A stretch of 5,958 bases of DNA from JAJFVC01 sp039698075 (GTDB taxonomy: Bacteria; Planctomycetota; Planctomycetia; Pirellulales; Thermoguttaceae). A program made the position numbers and the translations under genes. This document shows, piece after piece, positions 1 to 5,812 of this stretch. Numbering within the stretch: the stretch's first letter is position 1; every line of letters begins with the position of its first letter. The notes under the pieces are model-generated. The model had not been told where the DNA came from and made no database searches. It saw only the letters and a program-made list of their open reading frames with translations. The DNA lies in assembly GCA_039698075.1 (NCBI GenBank), contig JBDKTJ010000175.1, positions 1 through 5,958 of the forward strand. Direction: 5' to 3'.

Positions 1-689
1 TGCGCCACGACACCGACTTCCATCAATTCATGCTCTACACGCCGATCCCCGGCACGCCGCTGCACGCCGAGCTTTTGGCCAAGGGCCTGTTGAAGGACGA
101 AAGCGAGTTCGACCCCAGCGACGTCCATGGCCAGTTGATTCTCAACTACCGCCATCCGGCGCTGAACGACCAGCAGACGGCCGAGTTCATGATCCGGGCG
201 TTCGACCGCGATTTCCAAGTGAACGGCCCCAGCACCGTCCGCATCGTCCGCACGACGTTGGCCGGCTGGCGCAAACACAAGAACCATCCCGATCCTCGGG
301 TGCGCGATCGTTTCTCGTGGGAAGTCCGCGAGCTGGCCACGACGTTCTCCGCGGTGGTCGGCGCGGCAAAACTCTATTTCCACGATCAACCGGCGCTGCG
401 GGCCAAGATGTCCGCACTGCTGAAGCAACTGCACGCCGAGTTCGGCTGGAAGTCGCGATTGGCCTCGGCCGTCGGCAGCCACTGGTTGCTGCGAAAGATC
501 CGCCAGGAAGAGAAACGCCTGGCCGCCGGGTTCCGCTACGAGCCGCCGACCTTCTACGAGCGAAACGAGGCCGTGACCGATCGACCCGAGGTGCCGCAAT
601 GTCGTTGGGCCGAGCCGCTGCCGACGTCGCCGGCCGCCAAACCCGCCGCCCCGCATCAACCAAAACGGCAATTGGCCGGAGCCAAGTAA
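1..689 (+). CDS. B12-binding radical SAM protein, C-terminal part (5' truncated)
   Basis: The reading frame is open from the left edge (first full codon at 3) to a TAA at 687-689, giving 228 visible residues; the true start lies outside the window. The ATG at 30 is internal, because the residues before it continue the conserved strand that leads into MLYTPIPGTPLHAEL. That motif, with its TPxPGTPL core, and the later stretches GPSTVRIVRTTLAGW, KNHPDPR and YEPPTFYERN are what I recall from the C-terminal region of cobalamin-binding-domain radical SAM proteins. Those enzymes use an N-terminal B12 domain and a CxxxCxxC iron-sulfur cluster for radical methylation or rearrangement; both would lie upstream and cannot be verified here. 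The middle is rich in Arg/Lys helices, and the last 35 or so residues are a Pro/Ala-rich, probably disordered tail. No transmembrane segment is evident. Substrate is unknown. It converges on the homocysteine methyltransferase gene with a 9-bp gap. Confidence 0.72.
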   Translation, partial: RHDTDFHQFMLYTPIPGTPLHAELLAKGLLKDESEFDPSDVHGQLILNYRHPALNDQQTAEFMIRAFDRDFQVNGPSTVRIVRTTLAGWRKHKNHPDPRVRDRFSWEVRELATTFSAVVGAAKLYFHDQPALRAKMSALLKQLHAEFGWKSRLASAVGSHWLLRKIRQEEKRLAAGFRYEPPTFYERNEAVTDRPEVPQCRWAEPLPTSPAAKPAAPHQPKRQLAGAK

Positions 690-690
690 C

Positions 691-719
691 AAAAACTGTT
701 ATCGCGATTTCAGTTTTTT
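691..719. terminator. Bidirectional intrinsic terminator between convergent genes
   Basis: AAAAACTG at 691-698 is perfectly complementary to CAGTTTTT at 711-718, and the 12 bases between them contain a second palindrome, ATCGCGAT (701-708), separated from the outer arms by TT on each side. The whole element is therefore a nearly perfect dyad. Reading plus, it ends in six T; reading minus, in five T. It begins 2 bp after the radical SAM stop codon and contains the last codons and TAA of the methyltransferase gene. This A-run/hairpin/T-run symmetry between two convergent genes is typical of a shared Rho-independent terminator. The outer stem is AT-rich, with CTG/CAG as its only GC pairs, so termination strength is uncertain. 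Confidence 0.6.
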
Positions 720-1574
720 CGCCACGGCGCGGATGAACTCCGGCGACGTGCCGCAGCAGCCGCCGAGAAACCTTGCGCCGGCCTCGATCAACGCCGGCAC
801 ATACTCGACGAACTCGGCGGGCGTTTGACGATAGACCGTCTGGCCGCCGACGTTCTCCGGCAGCCCGGCGTTCGCCTTGATCCAAACCGGCCGGTCGGTC
901 GCATCGTGCAACCGACGACAGATTTCGACCATGCCGGCGATGCCTTGGCCGCAATTGCTGCCGAGCACGTCGGCGCCCGCGGCCGTCAATCGTTCGGCGG
1001 CCTGTTCGGGCGTGGCGCCCATCATCGTGCGGTCTTTCTTTGCGCCGGACCCGAACGTCATGCACGCCGCCACCGGCAGCCCGGTTTCGTGGGCCGCCGC
1101 GACGGCCAACGCCGCCTCGGCCGGATCGGACATCGTTTCGACGACGATCCCGTCCGCGCCGGCCTGTGCGATCGCCTCGGCCTGCTCGACGAAAGCGGCT
1201 TTCAATTCGTCCTCGCTCACCTGGCCCATCATCAACATGACGCCGGTGGGCCCGACCGAGGCGAAAACCGCCGCGCGACCGGCCGCCGCGCGGAGCGAAA
1301 TCTCGACGCCCGCCCGATTCACCTCCGCCACCTGATCGGCCAAACCGTGCCGCGCCAGGATGAAGCGGTTCGACCCGAACGTGTTCGTCAAAATCACCCG
1401 GCTGCCGGCCTCGACATACTCCCGGGCGACCTGTTCGACCTTTTGCGGCTGGAACAGATTCCAAGCGTCGGGACAGGCGCCGACCGCCAACCCCTGACGT
1501 TGGAGCTGCGTGCCCCAGGCCCCATCGGTCACGATCGGTCCGTCCAAAATCAGTTTCGTAATGGTCGCGTGCAT
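699..1574 (-). CDS. Stand-alone homocysteine S-methyltransferase (MetH N-domain/BHMT family)
   Basis: This 291-residue protein transfers a methyl group to homocysteine to make methionine, in the cytoplasm. It is a single Hcy-binding TIM barrel. Visible signatures are DGAWGTQL (17-24), TNTFGSNR (63-70), GPTG (108-111), GSNCGQG with Cys208, and GGCCGTS with Cys273-Cys274. Cys208, Cys273 and Cys274 match the three zinc-binding cysteines of the family, so the active site looks intact. The sequence resembles the N-terminal module of cobalamin-dependent MetH more than MmuM, but it ends directly after this domain: no pterin, B12 or reactivation domain follows. The donor could be a corrinoid protein, S-methylmethionine or betaine; sequence does not decide. 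I chose the ATG at 1572-1574 because AAAGGA lies 7 bp upstream and because the family's conserved N-terminus begins there; an in-frame ATG at 1697 would add 41 unconserved residues and run through the promoter region. It is divergent from metE. Confidence 0.85.
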   Translation of the reverse strand: MHATITKLILDGPIVTDGAWGTQLQRQGLAVGACPDAWNLFQPQKVEQVAREYVEAGSRVILTNTFGSNRFILARHGLADQVAEVNRAGVEISLRAAAGRAAVFASVGPTGVMLMMGQVSEDELKAAFVEQAEAIAQAGADGIVVETMSDPAEAALAVAAAHETGLPVAACMTFGSGAKKDRTMMGATPEQAAERLTAAGADVLGSNCGQGIAGMVEICRRLHDATDRPVWIKANAGLPENVGGQTVYRQTPAEFVEYVPALIEAGARFLGGCCGTSPEFIRAVAKKLKSR

Positions 1575-1581
1575 CGTCGAT

Positions 1582-1587
1582 TCCTTT
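1582..1587 (-). promoter_or_regulatory. Ribosome binding site of the homocysteine methyltransferase gene
   Basis: On the minus strand AAAGGA ends 7 bases before the ATG at 1574. It is the only Shine-Dalgarno-like purine run near a family-consistent start codon, and it decides between this ATG and the upstream in-frame ATG at 1697. Confidence 0.6.
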
Positions 1588-1603
1588 TGCGTGGTTCGCC
1601 TCC

Positions 1604-1631
1604 ATTCTAAACGCCGCTCGGCGATTCTAAA
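1604..1631. repeat. Two ATTCTAAA direct repeats flanking a small dyad; possible -10 boxes or operator
   Basis: ATTCTAAA occurs at 1604-1611 and again at 1624-1631, exactly 20 bp apart, which is about two helical turns. Between them CGCCG and CGGCG (1612-1616 and 1619-1623) form a 5-bp inverted repeat. Read on the minus strand each copy is TTTAGAAT, so each contains TAGAAT, a 5/6 match to a sigma-70 -10 box. Either could serve the methyltransferase gene, leaving a leader of roughly 20-45 nt. No good -35 hexamer is seen at 16-18 bp from either copy, so a promoter role is tentative. The same-face spacing would also suit a regulator binding site for the divergent pair. Confidence 0.3.
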
Positions 1632-1654
1632 AGAGTCCCCCGCAAAGATCGCCC

Positions 1655-1684
1655 TTGACAAATCGTCGCCGTCGGGCATACGAT
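1655..1684 (+). promoter_or_regulatory. Sigma-70-type promoter of metE
   Basis: A perfect TTGACA (-35) lies at 1655-1660, followed after 18 bp by TACGAT (-10, 4/6 match, retaining the key TA and final T) at 1679-1684. Transcription would begin near 1691, giving a leader of about 30 nt before the metE ATG. That is too short for a cobalamin or SAM riboswitch, so any control of metE here would be by a DNA-binding regulator. Confidence 0.5.
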
Positions 1685-1707
1685 TCACCGAGTTCACCCT
1701 TGCCCAC

Positions 1708-1713
1708 GGGAGA
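1708..1713 (+). promoter_or_regulatory. Ribosome binding site of metE
   Basis: GGGAGA ends 7 bases before the ATG at 1721. It supports that start over the in-frame ATG at 1655, which would place the first codon inside the -35 box of the predicted promoter and add 22 residues with no family counterpart. Confidence 0.6.
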
Positions 1714-1720
1714 CCGTCGC

Positions 1721-4000
1721 ATGGCCGTCGCCGCGAATCTCGGGTTTCCTCGGATCGGCGCCCGTCGCAATCTGAAATGGGCCGTCGAAGGCTATTGGAA
1801 AGGCGCCGTCGATCCCGAAGAATTGCAGGCCACGGCCGCCGATCTTCGACGACGACATTGGCAATTGCAGCAGTCGCTCGGCGTCGAACAGATCCCCTCG
1901 AACGATTTTTCGCTCTACGACCACGTGCTCGACGCGGCGATCCTGGTCGGTGCCGTGCCCAAACGATTCGACTGGGCGGGCGAGACGGTCGGACGGGCGG
2001 TCTACTTCGCCATGGCTCGCGGCGCCGGCGAAATCGCGCCGTTGGACATGACCAAGTGGTTCGACACGAACTATCACTATCTGGCGCCGGAGTTCGAGCC
2101 CGGCATGAAGTATCGGCTGGCGTCGACCAAACCGATCGATCAGTTTCGCGAGGCCGCGTCGCTGGGCGTCCACACGCGGCCCGTGCTGTTGGGCCCGCTC
2201 AGCTTGGCGAGGCTCGGTCGTTGCAAGGCGAAACTGAAACCGCTGGCGCTGGTCGAACGTTGGCTGCCGATCTACGAGGAAGTGCTTTGGCGGCTGGCTC
2301 ACGCCGGGGCCGACTGGGTGCAGATCGACGAGCCGGCGTTGGCGTTGGATCTGCCGCCCGAGGCGATGTCCGTCATGGAATCGGTCTGCGCCCGGTTGAG
2401 CGCGGCGTCCGATCGGATTCGCGTCTGCTTGACGACCTATTTCGGCGGCTTGGCCGAAAATCTGCCGGCCGTGCTGAAGATGCCCGTGGCGGCGGTCCAT
2501 CTGGATCTGGTTCGCGCGCCCGAGCAATTGGAGCCCGCCTTGGACGCAGTCCCGCAAGGCACCATGCTTTCGCTGGGCGTCGTGGACGGCCGCAACGTGT
2601 GGCGGACCGATCTGGACCGCGCGCTGGCGGTTTTGGAGCAGGCGGCCTCTTGGCTCGGGCCCGAACGGCTCTTGGTGGCCCCGTCTTGCTCGCTGCTGCA
2701 TTGTCCGATGGACCTGGACGACGAGCCGTCGCTCGACGCCGAATTGAAAAACTGGATGGCGTTCGCCAAGCAGAAGCTGCAAGAGGTGGCCATCCTGGTC
2801 CGCGCGATCAACGAAGGCCGCTCGGCGGTGGCCGACCCCTTGGCCGCAAGCCGGCAAGCGATCGCGGACCGGATCAATTCGCCGCGGCTTTACAATCCCG
2901 CCGTGCGTCAGCGTCTGGCGTCGATCGACGACGACATGCTTCGCCGACGAAGTCCTTATCCGCAGCGCCGCGACGTGCAGCGACGTCGGTTTTCGCTGCC
3001 GCGGCTGCCGACCACCACGATCGGCTCCTTCCCGCAAACGCTCGAGGTGCGCAAGGCCCGGGCGGCCTTCAAACACGGTCATTGGTCGGTCGAACGTTAC
3101 GAAGATTTCTGCCGGAGCGAAATTGAGCGCAGCGTGCGGTTCCAAGAGGAGATCGACCTGGACGTGCTGGTCCACGGCGAGATCGAGCGGGCCGACATGG
3201 TCGAGTATTTTGGCGAGCAGCTCGAGGGTTTCGCGTTCACGCACAACGGCTGGGTGCAGAGTTTCGGCACCCGCTGCGTCAAGCCGCCGGTTATTTTCGG
3301 CGACGTGTCGCGTCCACAGCCGATCAGCGTCCGTTGGTCGCGGTTTGCACAGTCGCTGACCCCAAAGCCGATGAAAGCGATGCTGACCGGTCCGATTACG
3401 ATCCTCCAGTGGTCGTTCGTCCGCAACGACCAGCCGCGACGCGACACGGCGTTTCAATTGGCCCTGGTCGTGCGCGACGAGGCGGCCGATCTCGAGGCGG
3501 CCGGCATCGGCATGATCCAGATCGACGAGCCGGGCCTGCGCGAAGGGCTGCCGCTGCGCCGCGCGGCGTGGAACGATTACCTGACCTGGGCGGTCGACGC
3601 CTTTCGATTGGCTTCGAGCGGCGTGCGCGACGAGACGCAAATCCACACGCATATGTGCTACGCCGAGTTTCACGACATCTTGGAGTCGATCGCGACCCTG
3701 GACGCCGACGTGCTTTCGATCGAGGCGTCCCGGTCCAACATGGAGCTGCTCGGCGCGTTCGCCAAATTCCGATACCCCAACGACATCGGCCCCGGCGTCT
3801 ACGACATTCACAGTCCGAGGGTTCCGGAAATCGAAGAGATCATCGGACGGCTGTGCAAGGCAATGCGGGCGATTCCGGTCGAGCAGTTGTGGGTCAATCC
3901 GGATTGCGGCCTCAAAACGCGCGGCTGGCCCGAGGTCCACGCATCGCTGCGCAACATGGTCGAGGCGGCCAAAAGCCTGCGCCGCGACATGGGCCAGTGA
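1721..4000 (+). CDS. metE: Cobalamin-independent methionine synthase MetE
   Basis: MetE (5-methyltetrahydropteroyltriglutamate-homocysteine methyltransferase) moves a methyl group directly from methyl-tetrahydrofolate polyglutamate to homocysteine, the last step of methionine synthesis, in the cytoplasm. At 759 residues it is close to the 753 of E. coli and has both barrels. The N-terminal folate-binding half shows FPRIGARRNLK (9-19) and MTKWFDTNYHY with Lys112. The catalytic half starts at TTTIGSFPQT (from 431) and shows HGE with Glu487, ILQWSF with Trp564, IQIDEPGL with Asp602, THMCY with His644 and Cys646, EASRS with Glu668, VYDIHSP with His697 and NPDCGLKTRGW with Cys729. His644, Cys646, Glu668 and Cys729 correspond to the E. 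coli zinc ligands His641, Cys643, Glu665 and Cys726; His697 matches the proposed proton donor. Thus the enzyme looks active. Two oddities are Ala491 where E. coli has Asn in ERNDMVEYF, and His651 in place of Asn in the EFNDI stretch after the zinc Cys. It is transcribed divergently from the other methyltransferase and converges on fhs. Confidence 0.97.
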   Translation: MAVAANLGFPRIGARRNLKWAVEGYWKGAVDPEELQATAADLRRRHWQLQQSLGVEQIPSNDFSLYDHVLDAAILVGAVPKRFDWAGETVGRAVYFAMARGAGEIAPLDMTKWFDTNYHYLAPEFEPGMKYRLASTKPIDQFREAASLGVHTRPVLLGPLSLARLGRCKAKLKPLALVERWLPIYEEVLWRLAHAGADWVQIDEPALALDLPPEAMSVMESVCARLSAASDRIRVCLTTYFGGLAENLPAVLKMPVAAVHLDLVRAPEQLEPALDAVPQGTMLSLGVVDGRNVWRTDLDRALAVLEQAASWLGPERLLVAPSCSLLHCPMDLDDEPSLDAELKNWMAFAKQKLQEVAILVRAINEGRSAVADPLAASRQAIADRINSPRLYNPAVRQRLASIDDDMLRRRSPYPQRRDVQRRRFSLPRLPTTTIGSFPQTLEVRKARAAFKHGHWSVERYEDFCRSEIERSVRFQEEIDLDVLVHGEIERADMVEYFGEQLEGFAFTHNGWVQSFGTRCVKPPVIFGDVSRPQPISVRWSRFAQSLTPKPMKAMLTGPITILQWSFVRNDQPRRDTAFQLALVVRDEAADLEAAGIGMIQIDEPGLREGLPLRRAAWNDYLTWAVDAFRLASSGVRDETQIHTHMCYAEFHDILESIATLDADVLSIEASRSNMELLGAFAKFRYPNDIGPGVYDIHSPRVPEIEEIIGRLCKAMRAIPVEQLWVNPDCGLKTRGWPEVHASLRNMVEAAKSLRRDMGQ

Positions 4001-4045
4001 CCTGATCGACCACCGACCCAGTCGACTTCACGTCGCGCGGCGATC

Positions 4046-5731
4046 CTAAAACAGCCCGACGATCTGGCCGTTTTGGTCGATGTCGATCGTCTCGGCGGCG
4101 GGCGTTTTGGGCAGGCCGGGCATTGTCATGATGTCGCCGGTCAGCACGACGACGAAGCCCGCCCCGGCCGACACCATCACGTCGCGCAGCGGCACGTCAA
4201 AGGCCTTCGGGCGGCCGACCAACTGCGGATCGGTCGACAACGAATATTGCGTCTTGGCCATGCAGATGGGCAGCTCGCCGAACCCGGCCTCTTGAAGCTG
4301 ATGGAATTTGTCTCGCAGTTTTTTGTCGGCCAACACGTCGGTGGCGCCGTAAATCTCGCGGCAGATGATGCCCACCTTCTGCCACAGCGTGCAGGTGTCG
4401 GGATACAGCAGCGAAAAATCGGTCTTCGTGTTTTCGACCACGTCGACCACGGCGCGGGCCAACTCCTCGGCGCCGGCGCCGCCGCGGGCCCAATGGTTCG
4501 CCGTGATGATTTTGACCGACAGATACGCGCACTTGTCCTTGATGAACTGGATTTCTTCTTCCGTGTCGGTCGCAAAGTGATTGATCGCCACAACGACCGG
4601 CAGCCCGAAACGGTGGATGTTTTCGATGTGCTTCTTGAGATTTTCGACGCCCTTGTCCAGCGACTCGACGTTCGGCTTGCCCACGTCCTTCAACGGCACG
4701 CCGCCATGCACCTTCAAGGCGCGGACGGTGGCCACAATCACCACGGCGTTGGGCCGGATGCCCGCCTTGCGGCACTTGATGTTCAAAAACTTCTCCGCAC
4801 CCAGATCGGCGCCGAATCCGGCCTCGGTGACCGTGTATTCGGAAAGCCGCATGGCCATTTTCGTGGCCAGCACGCTGTTGCAGCCGTGTGCGATGTTGGC
4901 GAACGGGCCGCCGTGGATCAGCGCCGGATTGTTTTCCAACGTCTGGACCAAGTTCGGCTTCAGGGCGTTTTTCAGCAGTGCGGTCATCGCGCCGTTGGCC
5001 TTCAGGTCGGCGGCGGTGATCGGTTTTTTGTCTCGCGTATAGGCGACGATGATCCGCCCGAGCCGCTCTTTCAACTCCTGGAGCGATTCGGACAGGCAGA
5101 ACACGGCCATCACCTCGGAGGCCACGGTGATGTCGTAGCCGCTTTCGTGAGGCATCGAATTGTTCACCCCGCCCAGGCCCACGATGATGTTGCGCAGCGC
5201 CCGATCGTTCATGTCCACCACGCGCCGCCAGACGATCCGACGCAGATCGATGCCCAGCGCGTTGCCGTGGTGGATGTGGTTGTCCAACATCGCGGCCAGC
5301 AGATTGTGGGCCAACTCGATGGCGTGGAAGTCGCCGGTGAAGTGCAGGTTGATGTCTTCCATCGGCACGACCTGCGCGTAGCCGCCGCCCGCAGCCCCGC
5401 CTTTCATGCCGAAACACGGCCCCAACGACGGCTCGCGCAGACAAACGGTCGCCTGTTTGCCGATCCGGTTCAATCCGTCGCACAGACCGATGCTCGTGGT
5501 CGTTTTGCCTTCGCCGGCCGGCGTGGGCGTGATGGCCGTCACCAGCACCAATTTGCCGGTGGGATTCTCTTCCAATCGGTGATACAGATCGAGCGAGACT
5601 TTCGCTTTGTGCTTGCCGTAATGCTCCAGATCGTCGTCGGCGATGTTCAACTTCGCGGCGATCTTTTCGATCGGCAACATCTTCGAGCCGCGGGCGATTT
5701 CAATATCGGGAGGCAAAGGGCGGGTGGACAT
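4046..5731 (-). CDS. fhs: Formate-tetrahydrofolate ligase
   Basis: Fhs (formyltetrahydrofolate synthetase) joins formate to tetrahydrofolate using ATP, giving 10-formyl-tetrahydrofolate for purines, initiator fMet-tRNA and, after reduction, serine and methyl groups. In acetogens the same enzyme starts the methyl branch of the Wood-Ljungdahl pathway, but nothing in this window indicates that pathway. The protein has 561 residues, matching the usual length of about 555-560, and is collinear with the Moorella enzyme from PDIEIA at the N-terminus to the final GLF. Seen are the P-loop TPTPAGEGKTTT (68-79), CLREPSLGP (97-105) with the conserved Arg99, the first family signature GMKGGAAGGGY (108-118), LVQTLENNPALIHGGPFANI (261-280), the second signature VATVRALKVHGG (333-344) and GDIMTMPGLPKTPAA near the end. 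The start at 5731 is chosen by this collinearity: no Shine-Dalgarno precedes it, since the upstream minus-strand bases are pyrimidine-rich. The stop is TAG. The upstream neighbour is on the same strand, 81 bp away, so cotranscription is possible. Confidence 0.97.
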   Translation of the reverse strand: MSTRPLPPDIEIARGSKMLPIEKIAAKLNIADDDLEHYGKHKAKVSLDLYHRLEENPTGKLVLVTAITPTPAGEGKTTTSIGLCDGLNRIGKQATVCLREPSLGPCFGMKGGAAGGGYAQVVPMEDINLHFTGDFHAIELAHNLLAAMLDNHIHHGNALGIDLRRIVWRRVVDMNDRALRNIIVGLGGVNNSMPHESGYDITVASEVMAVFCLSESLQELKERLGRIIVAYTRDKKPITAADLKANGAMTALLKNALKPNLVQTLENNPALIHGGPFANIAHGCNSVLATKMAMRLSEYTVTEAGFGADLGAEKFLNIKCRKAGIRPNAVVIVATVRALKVHGGVPLKDVGKPNVESLDKGVENLKKHIENIHRFGLPVVVAINHFATDTEEEIQFIKDKCAYLSVKIITANHWARGGAGAEELARAVVDVVENTKTDFSLLYPDTCTLWQKVGIICREIYGATDVLADKKLRDKFHQLQEAGFGELPICMAKTQYSLSTDPQLVGRPKAFDVPLRDVMVSAGAGFVVVLTGDIMTMPGLPKTPAAETIDIDQNGQIVGLF

Positions 5732-5738
5732 TTTTGGA

Positions 5739-5765
5739 GGGGCTAGGGACTAGAGGTCTGGGGCT
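5739..5765. repeat. G-rich, CTAG-containing leader stretch upstream of fhs
   Basis: On the plus strand GGGGCT appears at 5739-5744 and 5760-5765, with CTAGGGACTAG (5743-5753) between, giving two CTAG tetramers 7 bp apart. The result is a strongly strand-asymmetric purine/G-rich tract that reads C-rich in the fhs leader, in place of a Shine-Dalgarno sequence. It looks like a degenerate short repeat and does not code for anything recognisable. Function is unknown. Confidence 0.3.
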
Positions 5766-5786
5766 GGAAATGGACGCAACAACCGT

Positions 5787-5800
5787 TTGCGATTTCGCAA
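5787..5800. repeat. 14-bp perfect palindrome in the fhs upstream region
   Basis: TTGCGA at 5787-5792 and TCGCAA at 5795-5800 are exact reverse complements separated by TT. As RNA it would form a small hairpin (TTGCG stem with a 4-nt loop) just downstream of the right-edge gene's stop codon; as DNA it is a plausible operator for fhs. The following minus-strand bases (ACGGTTGTTG) have no uninterrupted T-run, so a strong intrinsic terminator is unlikely. Confidence 0.35.
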
Positions 5801-5812
5801 TACCGCACACTT

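Noticed and set aside
187..1605. Long minus-strand open frame (472 codons) spanning the radical SAM and methyltransferase genes
   Set aside because: It overlaps two better-supported genes, and its product is an Arg/Gly-rich low-complexity sequence typical of GC-rich shadow frames.
1575..1720. Cobalamin or SAM riboswitch in the divergent region
   Set aside because: No B12-box-like or SAM-box-like conserved stretch was seen, and the predicted leaders on both sides are too short to contain one.
1510..3126. 538-codon plus-strand frame overlapping the start of metE
   Set aside because: It is Arg/Gly/Ala-rich shadow sequence in another frame of metE, and it also runs through the promoter region.
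1694..3940. 748-codon open frame antisense to metE
   Set aside because: It is almost wholly opposite metE, whose protein is unmistakable. The antisense product is rich in Arg, Gln, His and Asp with no recognisable domain, as expected from complementing high-GC codons.
3997..4031. Possible terminator hairpin between metE and fhs (GTGA/TCAC outer and TCGAC/GTCGA inner stem)
   Set aside because: The stem is only 4 plus 5 bp with an asymmetric 5/2 internal loop and a 10-nt loop, and no T-run follows on either strand. It may be chance, so no terminator is called for this 45-bp gap.
4073..5746. 557-codon plus-strand open frame antisense to nearly all of fhs
   Set aside because: Full-length antisense openness is striking, but the product is His/Arg/Asp/Val-rich without motifs, and the fhs strand encodes a complete, collinear family member.
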